Positions 32,243-39,822 of a stretch of DNA of 64,000 nucleotides are shown here, piece after piece (position 1 is the first letter of the stretch; every line of letters starts with the position of its first letter). The notes under the pieces are model-generated. The model saw only the letters and a list, made by a program, of their open reading frames with translations, ran no database searches and was not told the DNA's origin. The position numbers and the translations under genes were made by a program. The stretch covers positions 29,892 to 93,891 of the forward strand of contig CAZVJU010000002.1 of assembly GCA_964627195.1 (NCBI GenBank). The letters are read 5' to 3'. This DNA comes from CAZVJU01 sp964627195. Lineage in GTDB: Bacteria; Patescibacteriota; Microgenomatia; UBA8517.

Positions 32243-34986
32243 GGTACTAGCATAACATTTTGTACAAAACTTGCGTGTCTGGGGTATACGTTGGGGAAAG
32301 GTCCTGTAATACCTTGGTTGCTACAGTTTCTAAAACGGCTCATAGATAAACCTGATATATAAAGTGCAGATGAGTCACAAAAACCAAAAACTTGAGGCGG
32401 GTCTGTTGAAACAGTATTATTACAAAGAGGTAGTTCTCCTGCAATACCAGCATAGCTTCGATATTGCAAAAAGTATGCAGGGGCAACATGAGATATATGA
32501 TGTCCTATTTCGTGTGTTAAAACATACAGAACATCAGTATAGTTATTTGGAGTACCATCATTGTTAGTGTATAGTTTTATGTCGCAGCTGCTTCCGTGTC
32601 CGTTGTGATCTCCCCAACGGCCGTCAGGAGATGCCCCTCCATAGCATATCGGTATATCTCCACCACTGCAGGCTTTCCTGGAAAAGTTTGGGTATCGAGA
32701 AACAAGTGTGGTTATTGCCGCTTGGACATTATTACGATACTGGGTGGGCCAAGGAGAACCAGCATTAGATATTATAAAGCAGTCGTTCGGTGGATTTCCA
32801 ATTGTAATTGTTTCTACACCAGATTCTTGAGAACGAGCTCCACCCAGTGCATCAGCCTCCACAGTAAAAGTGTCCGTAATAAGCGAATCATCAAAGTTTC
32901 CTGCCGAATAAATGACATCATACATAATTACATACGAAGTGCCTGCTGGGATTACAGGAGGTATTGCAGCTTGAAAAGTTGGGAAGTTTTGAAACGGACC
33001 CCCTTCGGGTCCGGCTCGAATATTTGTTGCTGGTGGGCAATCTTGATTATGATCCGTATAAACTTGGCAGTCGTAGGTGAATATAAAATTTGTAAGATCG
33101 CCAAGTTCAGCAGTAATAGTAATTGTATAAGATACACTTATTTGTTGATTGTTTCCGAATGGACCGGGGGGGGTTGCTTCTTTTGTAACATCAATATAAA
33201 CGGACTCTTCGGGTGGTTGAGTTCCGGTATTAAATCCTCCAAAAGGAACCACGAAGGCGCTGTTGTTGATGATGATAATAATAAAAATAACAGTAAGAAG
33301 GAATCCGAAAGCAGCCATAATTACAGGTGCTCCTACAGCTATAATTACAGTAATTAAAACTATAATGAAAGCTTGTACAACTCCAGCAGCTCCTGCAAGG
33401 AGGGTAAGCCCTCCCATTATGGATATTAAAGCCCCTAAGGCAAGCGCTCCTGCGATTAATGCAGGTATTGCAAGCCCTAACCCCATAAGTATTATTGCGA
33501 GCGCTGCAGTAAGGTATAGCAATTGTTTCCTAAAATCTTCTTCACCCGTGAAGAATCGTAATATAGAAGAGAGTACATTTTTTGCCAGCGAAAGAATTTT
33601 TCCCACTATTTCCGATACAATCAAGGTGGCTATTGTTCCTAATCCCCCTGTAGGTATTCCTAATGCAACCGCAAGACCGCTCTTGACTACTGCCAGGCCA
33701 CCTTTTGCAAGTACCTTTTTACCTCCTGTTTTTACGGCAGAGACAGCAAGTTTTTTAACTTGGGATTTTGCTGCGTTTGTAGTAGGACCTAAAACTTTCC
33801 CCGCTGCTTTTTTAACACCTTCAGTAGCCTTTTGTCTTGCTTCGCCGATAACTCTTTCCAAGATGGGAGAAAGGCCATCTTCGTTTCTTTCTAAAACCAA
33901 ACCTTGAAATTGTGGAACGCGTGTTTGGGGATTGGTTTGTTCGATAACAATTTCAGGATGCCTAAAAGCAGTCTGTAAATTTTTGGTGAGTTCTGTTTCT
34001 GTTTCTTCCAATGTAGCTACAATATAAGAGGATCTGTGAAGAGACTTTTTCTCCTCCTCAGTTAAGAACTTTGCAGCCTCTATTTTTGCCGAAAAATCTT
34101 CGCTTTTTCCTCCGAGGGAATGGATGCGCAAAGCAGTTGTAATCTCGTCGCCTTTGAAGTCGTCTGTAATAACACCCGCATCCTTTAGTGTCTTTGCAGT
34201 TTCTATATCAAGATCAAAATAGCCTGAGAGACCCACGAGACTTCTATGCGGATCTGTAGCATCCCAGGTCTTGCGGGATTCATCGGTCTCCACGACTGTA
34301 GGAGTAAAAAGGATTGCGACGCTGTCTTTGGGTTTACCTTCGCCAGTTATGAGAGGATTCCCTTCGGAATCAAGAATAAAATAAAGGCCTCTATTTACTT
34401 TAGTTCCTGGCTGTTCGAGTTTTTTAAATTCTTCATCAATAGCGTTTTTGATCTCCGCTTCGCTTTGGATTTCTCTTACGCTTTGGTATTGTCCACCTAC
34501 AACTTTAGTTCCTTCATCATCTATTGTTTCAATTAATACTTGCTTTCCGTTTGACCAGACCAATACATTTTGTCTATCCCCAGTTTTGGTGGTTATTACC
34601 CCTACCTCGTAGTCTTTAAGTTCAGGGCGAATTTCAAATAGTCCTGTGGTTTGATGACTTTCTGCAGTTGCTTCGATTTTTTCTTCTTCGAGTGTAAAGG
34701 GAATTTGTCGTGTGAACTCTACTTCTTTATGTTCTTCCTGATATCCTTTTAAAGATTCCTCAACAACCTTCTCTGCCTTTTCATCTTTCAGCTCCACAGG
34801 TTTGCCTATTAATTGGATAAGATTTCCGTTTTCATCAACAAGTTCGGTGTAGAGTTGTTTGTCATCAGCCCAGAGACGAAAGTATCCTCCATCTTCCCCT
34901 TCTTTCCATTTCACCAACTCATCGTAAGTAGCTCCGGAGCGGGGTTTGAGAGTTACCGTTTCTTGATCGTTTTGACGAGTTGCCAT
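32239..34986 (-). CDS. Large T4SS-locus membrane protein with C-terminal HEIGHH metallopeptidase domain
   Basis: 915 residues. About 1-390 is soluble and highly charged with repeated FRLWADDKQLYTELVDENG-type segments; about 395-580 is strongly hydrophobic with four or more helices, including an Ala/Gly-rich stretch; then a beta-rich region, and a C-terminal domain with THEIGHHISH (HExxH at residues 825-829). It lies directly downstream of virB4 in the same run, so it is probably a component or processing enzyme of the pilus system. The family is not recognised and the third metal ligand is not certain. Confidence 0.6.
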   Translation of the reverse strand: MATRQNDQETVTLKPRSGATYDELVKWKEGEDGGYFRLWADDKQLYTELVDENGNLIQLIGKPVELKDEKAEKVVEESLKGYQEEHKEVEFTRQIPFTLEEEKIEATAESHQTTGLFEIRPELKDYEVGVITTKTGDRQNVLVWSNGKQVLIETIDDEGTKVVGGQYQSVREIQSEAEIKNAIDEEFKKLEQPGTKVNRGLYFILDSEGNPLITGEGKPKDSVAILFTPTVVETDESRKTWDATDPHRSLVGLSGYFDLDIETAKTLKDAGVITDDFKGDEITTALRIHSLGGKSEDFSAKIEAAKFLTEEEKKSLHRSSYIVATLEETETELTKNLQTAFRHPEIVIEQTNPQTRVPQFQGLVLERNEDGLSPILERVIGEARQKATEGVKKAAGKVLGPTTNAAKSQVKKLAVSAVKTGGKKVLAKGGLAVVKSGLAVALGIPTGGLGTIATLIVSEIVGKILSLAKNVLSSILRFFTGEEDFRKQLLYLTAALAIILMGLGLAIPALIAGALALGALISIMGGLTLLAGAAGVVQAFIIVLITVIIAVGAPVIMAAFGFLLTVIFIIIIINNSAFVVPFGGFNTGTQPPEESVYIDVTKEATPPGPFGNNQQISVSYTITITAELGDLTNFIFTYDCQVYTDHNQDCPPATNIRAGPEGGPFQNFPTFQAAIPPVIPAGTSYVIMYDVIYSAGNFDDSLITDTFTVEADALGGARSQESGVETITIGNPPNDCFIISNAGSPWPTQYRNNVQAAITTLVSRYPNFSRKACSGGDIPICYGGASPDGRWGDHNGHGSSCDIKLYTNNDGTPNNYTDVLYVLTHEIGHHISHVAPAYFLQYRSYAGIAGELPLCNNTVSTDPPQVFGFCDSSALYISGLSMSRFRNCSNQGITGPFPNVYPRHASFVQNVMLVP

Positions 34987-35032
34987 ATGGTTGTATTTTG
35001 CTTCTTACCTGATTATACAATCAAACCTAGTT

Positions 35033-37033
35033 TTAAATTCCCTCATCATTTGGTTTGTATTGAGGAACTTCTTTAGATTCAGATAAAACCTCTGTAGTTT
35101 CTCCGGGTGCGACTGTGTTTCCTGTAGGACCAGGTCGCTGTTGCAGAAGCTCTTGGGGTTTTGTAGTAATGAGTTTATGCTCTTCCGGAGAAGCAACTAC
35201 TGTAATAGGTGCATGGTTTGTTCCTGCAAAAAATATTCCTTCTCCAATATTTGCACCAAGTAAAAGTTGTCTTTCTCCTTGGGAAAGATAAAACACATCA
35301 CCAACCTTGTCTATTGCAGCAGGTGACTGCTTGAAGAGAACTCTAAGGGCACTATTTGTGACGATTGCCTTTCCTATGTCTCGTGCCAGGAAATCTTCAA
35401 CATCTTGGGTAATTGTGGTAAGTCCCAGGTAGTATTTTCTGGCCCGTTTTACGATAGAGTACAAAAACTGAGCCGAATCTTCATAGCGCATCATGTGCCA
35501 TGCTTCATCAACGACCATGAGTCTGGGTTTTAAATCTTTTCTAACCCTGGTCCATATAAAGTCTAGAATTACAAACATAGCGATTGGTCGCAGGACGTCC
35601 TGTAATTCACGAACAGAAAAGACAGTAAAAGGATTTTCTATAGCAATATTTGTTTGTTTGTCGAAGATACCAACAAAACTTCCCCGAACGAACTTCTCAA
35701 TTCGTGCAGCCAAATCAAGTGCCTCGGTTGTTTCCATACCGATAAGGATTTTATAAAGATCTTCCATGAGGGGTGGCTCTTTAGCTTGCGTTTCGGGGTC
35801 CTGGGTAATACCTTTACTTTTGTAAGTAGAGACCAGCGCCCGATCCAGAAGCGCTTCCTGCAGAGGAGTAATAGCACCCATTATGACTTTGAAAAGCGAG
35901 TGTAAAGACAGGATTTTGAGTCCGAGATTGTTTTCTCCCGGCTCATAGACTTGAGCTAAATCAAAAGGGTTAATTTTTGAAGGTGAGGAAAAGGAGAAAG
36001 ATATGTGTTGGCCTCCGACTGCTTCTGCCAGAGCTTTATATTCGCCTTCAGGATCAATTACTATTACCTCGGTGCCTAACATTAGGGAACGCACACTCTC
36101 TAATTTTACAAAATAGCTTTTCCCGGCTCCGCTAGTCGCGAATATTACAAGGTTGGAATTTTCCATAGAGAAACGATCAAAAATAATAAATGATCCGTTT
36201 TGTGTATTAATTCCATAAAGTACCCCCTTATCTCCCGACAATTCAGCACTTGTTAAGGGGAAAGTTGTTGCCAAAGATGTAGTATCCATATTTCGTGTAA
36301 TGGAAAGCCTGTCGAGTCCGAAAGGAGTACTAGATAAAAAGCCATTATCCATATCCAAACTTGCGTGTTGGGAAGTAATGAGAAGAGCTCCTAAAGTTGA
36401 TTCCACCTGTTTAGTTATGTGATTTAATTGTTCTAAATCAGCTGCCCGGATAGTTATATAAAACCCAAATTCATAAAAATGCTCCGCTCCCTTGACTAAT
36501 TCTTCCTGAAGAAGGCGGGCATCCTCAAGCTTAGCCGTTGTTGAAGGGTTGACAATTTTACCTCTTTCTAAATCTGTTGCGATTTCGGCTTCCATTTCAG
36601 CAACTTTCCTTAGAAGATCATCAAGGACGTTTTTCCCTTCGATTGGATAGATAAAAAAGGAAATATCCAAAGAGCTATTAAAATTAATTATTTGTTCCAA
36701 CCATCCGGGAGAAACGTAACGTGGATAGCCGGAAACGAAAAGCGCACGCAAATAGACGCCGTTTATTTGTAAATAATCAAAATCTATCTCTACCTTTTGC
36801 GGCGCAATAACATCCAGCAAATCCATATTCTGCGTGGCTAGTGCTTCTAGCGGATCTCTTATAAAAGGCTTTTTAGTGGAATCTTCCGAAACCTTTTGGA
36901 GTTTGACCTCTTCCTCTTCTTTGGACACCTGAATACTGTCGAGGCTGGGATCAATAGTAGGCTCTTTTTCTACTTCTACTTTTTCGCTTTCCGTTTTTTG
37001 TGCTTTGTCTCTTTTAAATAACTTGAACGCCAT
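35033..37033 (-). CDS. virB4: VirB4/TraC-type T4SS ATPase
   Basis: 666 residues. An N-terminal charged region, the VirB4 CagE-type domain with YPRYVSPGWLEQII, and a C-terminal ATPase: Walker A FATSGAGKSYFVKLES (about residue 300) and Walker B RLMVVDEAWHMM (about 505). VirB4 powers pilus assembly and substrate export at the inner face of the membrane. Preceded at 6 bases by a protein that looks like a separate VirB4 N-terminal part. Confidence 0.92.
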   Translation of the reverse strand: MAFKLFKRDKAQKTESEKVEVEKEPTIDPSLDSIQVSKEEEEVKLQKVSEDSTKKPFIRDPLEALATQNMDLLDVIAPQKVEIDFDYLQINGVYLRALFVSGYPRYVSPGWLEQIINFNSSLDISFFIYPIEGKNVLDDLLRKVAEMEAEIATDLERGKIVNPSTTAKLEDARLLQEELVKGAEHFYEFGFYITIRAADLEQLNHITKQVESTLGALLITSQHASLDMDNGFLSSTPFGLDRLSITRNMDTTSLATTFPLTSAELSGDKGVLYGINTQNGSFIIFDRFSMENSNLVIFATSGAGKSYFVKLESVRSLMLGTEVIVIDPEGEYKALAEAVGGQHISFSFSSPSKINPFDLAQVYEPGENNLGLKILSLHSLFKVIMGAITPLQEALLDRALVSTYKSKGITQDPETQAKEPPLMEDLYKILIGMETTEALDLAARIEKFVRGSFVGIFDKQTNIAIENPFTVFSVRELQDVLRPIAMFVILDFIWTRVRKDLKPRLMVVDEAWHMMRYEDSAQFLYSIVKRARKYYLGLTTITQDVEDFLARDIGKAIVTNSALRVLFKQSPAAIDKVGDVFYLSQGERQLLLGANIGEGIFFAGTNHAPITVVASPEEHKLITTKPQELLQQRPGPTGNTVAPGETTEVLSESKEVPQYKPNDEGI

Positions 37034-37039
37034 ATATAT

Positions 37040-37708
37040 TTAGATAAATAGCTCCTTTTCTTTTACAGGAGGCTCTGGATTATAGACATTGTAAAAAAGT
37101 TCTACCAGCTCTTCAGTTGTGAGTTGTTTCAGTTTAATCGTGAGACGTCCCGCCTGGCGAATTAAATGATCCCGTTTGGGAAAAAGTGCTATTTTTGCTT
37201 TCCTTATAGCATAGGATTTGGGAAACGGGAGGGTTTGGGACTTGCGGAAAGGTCCGAAGGAAGAGGCTATTGATTTTACAACCCCAAGTTCATAGGGTGT
37301 GAAAGGAATAACTATAAAAAACCTTTTACTTAGTACGTTTTTCTTTTTTATAGCCTCTTCTATGAATTTTTTATAATCTTCCATTAGGATAAGAAGTTTA
37401 GAGTTTTTTATTTTCTTTTGAGCTTCGGTTAAAAACTCCATGTAACTTGATATGTCTTTCTTTTGACTTCTGACCACAATTTGGACAGGAAAGTTAAAAG
37501 AATTCAAAAGTCCCGCATAGCTTGCAATGACCGCCCGTTGCTCCCTTTCACTTAAAAGGCCAAAGTTAAGTGAAGTAGATTCCATTACAAGTGCAGCCCC
37601 CCCGTTTTCGTAAACGACAACGCCGTCAACAATATCCGCTACCGGGAGTAAGTCCTGAGTGGTGGAGCTTAATGCTTTGTCTGGTGTGCCCAAAAATGGA
37701 ATATGCAT
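37040..37708 (-). CDS. TraC/VirB4 N-terminal-domain-like protein
   Basis: 222 residues, soluble, alpha/beta. LLPVADIVDGVVVYENGGAA followed by LNFGLLSEREQRAVIASYAG and FPVQIVVRSQKKDISSYM matches the N-terminal region commonly attached to TraC/VirB4 ATPases, here as its own gene between prgI and virB4. No ATPase motifs. Probably binds VirB4 at the membrane (inference from order). Confidence 0.65.
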   Translation of the reverse strand: MHIPFLGTPDKALSSTTQDLLPVADIVDGVVVYENGGAALVMESTSLNFGLLSEREQRAVIASYAGLLNSFNFPVQIVVRSQKKDISSYMEFLTEAQKKIKNSKLLILMEDYKKFIEEAIKKKNVLSKRFFIVIPFTPYELGVVKSIASSFGPFRKSQTLPFPKSYAIRKAKIALFPKRDHLIRQAGRLTIKLKQLTTEELVELFYNVYNPEPPVKEKELFI

Positions 37709-37711
37709 AAT

Positions 37712-38725
37712 TTAAGCTTCAAACTTTCCCCTTATCACTATCGGCTGGATAATTTCACCGATCATGTCAATTGTAAGCGGAGCGAAAGAATACCCTTCCT
37801 TGTCAGTTATAATTTCATACTTGCCGTTAAGAAGTGGGGTAACTATCATAAAGTGCCCGAGCTTGTTGCTTTTCAGCGCTCTTACGGGTCTGCCTTCCGA
37901 ATCTCTTATTTCCAGTATCGCACCTTCGATAATTGAGTTTTCCATGTCGATAACTTGGCCGACTATAACATTTGCTTTTGTCGGCGGAGTTGGCGGAGCA
38001 GCTTCCTGAGAAAATTGGGCAATTTGCGCACCGGAGGACTTTTTAGTCGCAAACGGAGTAATTGTGATTATTCCGGACGTGGAAGGGGAGGATGTGGGTT
38101 TATATTGGAATACCTGTGTATGTTCCTTCTCCTTATCAGAGAGACTAATTTTGGGTGATTGTGGTACGGCTACGTCCTTTGCCATTCTTGTTGGGTGTTG
38201 GGAGGTAACAGGTTTCGGAATAATAGTTTCAATACTTGTGAAATGTTTAGTGACAGTCGAGAGGAATTCCTGTTCTTTTTTTTCCAGCTTTGTAAATTCA
38301 GGTGAGGTTTGGATTTGTTCCTTTCGCACCTGTTGTGTTATCTGAACTTCCGGTGCTGTAACCACTTGAGGTAATGATGTTTGTGTTACCCCGCCGCCTA
38401 CTTCAGGCAGAAAATAGTCGCGCCTCTTCTCGGTTTTTTTCCAAACATAAAGGGTGGGAGAGTAAATCGATTTTATAAAAAGGATGATCCAAGTAGAGAG
38501 TGGTCTGTCCTGAAGAGGAAAGAAGGCAAAAGCGATTCCCGTCAAGAAGGAAATAATAATTAGCGGCCATTTAATATAGCTTGCAAAATTTGAGGAGTAG
38601 ATAAGAAGGGCAATGAGAGCCCCGCCAGCCACCTGGAAAAACTGTTTTATCGTCATATCTCCCACCAACCTGAATTGGTAGGCAGAAATCTGTTGCGGAA
38701 TAGGATGCTGTTCTTCAACTTCCAC
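37712..38725 (-). CDS. PrgI-family T4SS protein with C-terminal carboxypeptidase-regulatory-like domain
   Basis: 337 residues. The N-terminus IPQQISAYQFRLVGDMTIKQ and two membrane helices (about 28-45 and 52-70) are the PrgI signature; PrgI (VirB3-like) pairs with VirB4. A Ser/Thr/Pro linker leads to a C-terminal beta-sandwich VIVGQVIDMENSIIEGAILE with KSNKLGHFMI, a CarboxypepD_reg-like fold, an unusual addition to PrgI. Four bases upstream of the next gene. Confidence 0.8.
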   Translation of the reverse strand: MEVEEQHPIPQQISAYQFRLVGDMTIKQFFQVAGGALIALLIYSSNFASYIKWPLIIISFLTGIAFAFFPLQDRPLSTWIILFIKSIYSPTLYVWKKTEKRRDYFLPEVGGGVTQTSLPQVVTAPEVQITQQVRKEQIQTSPEFTKLEKKEQEFLSTVTKHFTSIETIIPKPVTSQHPTRMAKDVAVPQSPKISLSDKEKEHTQVFQYKPTSSPSTSGIITITPFATKKSSGAQIAQFSQEAAPPTPPTKANVIVGQVIDMENSIIEGAILEIRDSEGRPVRALKSNKLGHFMIVTPLLNGKYEIITDKEGYSFAPLTIDMIGEIIQPIVIRGKFEA

Positions 38726-38746
38726 TGCGCGTTAGCGCAGTACATA

Positions 38747-38774
38747 GCTCAAAGCACAAAGTGCAAAGGCTAAG
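38747..38774 (+). repeat. Heptamer array 3
   Basis: Units GCTCAAA, GCACAAA, GTGCAAA, GGCTAAG. It overlaps the stop codon of the four-helix-bundle gene and faces array 4 (39159-39188) in inverted orientation, so the gene lies between inverted heptamer arrays. Confidence 0.75.
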
Positions 38775-39267
38775 TCTGCGTTTTCCTTTCTAAGTTCTTC
38801 ATCATTATACTTAACATTTTAATAATTTCGCGGTTTCTATGTTTATATTCTAACAACATTTCGTTATTAAATTTGTTCAATTCGAGTGCAACCTCAAGCC
38901 AATATTCAACTTCAAAACACGACCCGCGTGCGATACTAAGAAATTGTCGATAACTTTTCTTGTAGTATCTACCATAACCTTCAGCGATATTTGCTCCGAC
39001 AGAAGTGATAGCTCTTAAAAGTTGCAAAACAAGAAAATCACTTCGTCTATCCGATTTTAGGTTATAAAAATATCTTAGACATTCGACAGCAAGTCCTCTT
39101 GCTTTTACATATACTATTAGATTTTCAAGATTCGTTGACAAACTTTTTGAAATGACCACCTTTGTTGTTTGTACTTTGTTCTTTGCCCTACTCTTTAAGC
39201 TTAACTTATGAAGTATTTTTTTCAACCCTGGAGTTTTTTCACAGATTCTGCATGGTATAATAAACAA
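38770..39267 (-). CDS. Four-helix-bundle protein (23S rRNA IVS type)
   Basis: The core from about residue 46 (STNLENLIVYVKARGLAVEC, then LLRAITSVGANIAEGYGRYY, KSYRQFLSIARGSCFEVEYW) is the classical intervening-sequence four-helix-bundle family found as stand-alone genes in CPR genomes; function unknown. The first 45 residues are partly encoded by heptamer array 4, so the true start may be inside; the stop lies in array 3. The inverted arrays at both ends suggest a small mobile unit. It sits in the middle of the T4SS-like locus. Confidence 0.72.
   Translation of the reverse strand: MFIIPCRICEKTPGLKKILHKLSLKSRAKNKVQTTKVVISKSLSTNLENLIVYVKARGLAVECLRYFYNLKSDRRSDFLVLQLLRAITSVGANIAEGYGRYYKKSYRQFLSIARGSCFEVEYWLEVALELNKFNNEMLLEYKHRNREIIKMLSIMMKNLERKTQT
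39159..39188 (-). repeat. Heptamer array 4
   Basis: On the minus strand: GGGCAAA, GAACAAA, GTACAAA, CAACAAA. It lies within the N-terminal coding part of the four-helix-bundle gene, in inverted orientation to array 3. Confidence 0.75.
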
Positions 39268-39590
39268 TGACTAAATACGAGAAGAGATTGACACAGCTAG
39301 TAAATATAATAAAAGAATTTGATCCTGAGATGGTTTATGCATATGGCTCATGGGTATGGGGTAAAGCAAGCAAAAATAGCGATATAGATTTAATGATGGT
39401 TGTAAAAGAAGGGACTGACACCTTAAAAATTAGGCAGAAAATTGAATCAAAACTTTTCAATGGCGGCTATCCATATGACTTAAGCCCCGACATCCATGTA
39501 GTAGAGAAAAACATTTTTGAATATCGATTGTCAAGGGGCGATCCTTTTATTTCAGATGTAGCTAAGGGTAAGTTAGTCTACACACCATGA
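39267..39590 (+). CDS. MNT-type minimal nucleotidyltransferase
   Basis: 107 residues with the nucleotidyltransferase motif YAYGSWVWGKASKNSDIDLM (GS-x9-DxD) and a third acidic site in PDIHVVE. MNT proteins AMPylate and neutralise HEPN toxins. The next frame, overlapping by ATGA, is a truncated HEPN-like start, so this is the antitoxin half of a damaged MNT/HEPN pair. Confidence 0.8.
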   Translation: MTKYEKRLTQLVNIIKEFDPEMVYAYGSWVWGKASKNSDIDLMMVVKEGTDTLKIRQKIESKLFNGGYPYDLSPDIHVVEKNIFEYRLSRGDPFISDVAKGKLVYTP

Positions 39591-39673
39591 ACAAAGATGT
39601 TAAAGAATTTGCCCAAGAGGCTATAAGGATGGCGGAAAAAGTGTTGAATTTTGTCAAAAACAAACTTAAATAA
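39587..39673 (+). pseudogene. Truncated HEPN-like toxin remnant
   Basis: 28 codons, MNKDVKEFAQEAIRMAEKVL and a basic end, overlapping the MNT stop (ATGA). The position and the amphipathic first helix fit the start of a HEPN protein, but the R-x4-6-H active site and the rest are missing. It could also be a genuine small ORF. Confidence 0.45.
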
Positions 39674-39822
39674 CCCTTCCGGCTTTTAGCCTTTAACTTT
39701 TTACTCTTATGCCCTTTTATTCTCGTTTAACTTCAGCGTGTGACCGCTCCATTTCAACACTCCCGCTTTTTCACGGAAGGAGGATGTGTTAATAGATGTA
39801 TTTGGGTGGTAAAATAAAGCAT

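Noticed and set aside
32596..33907. Rightward frames opposite the metallopeptidase protein gene
   Set aside because: Shadow frames of a long hydrophobic coding region; no motifs or start signals.
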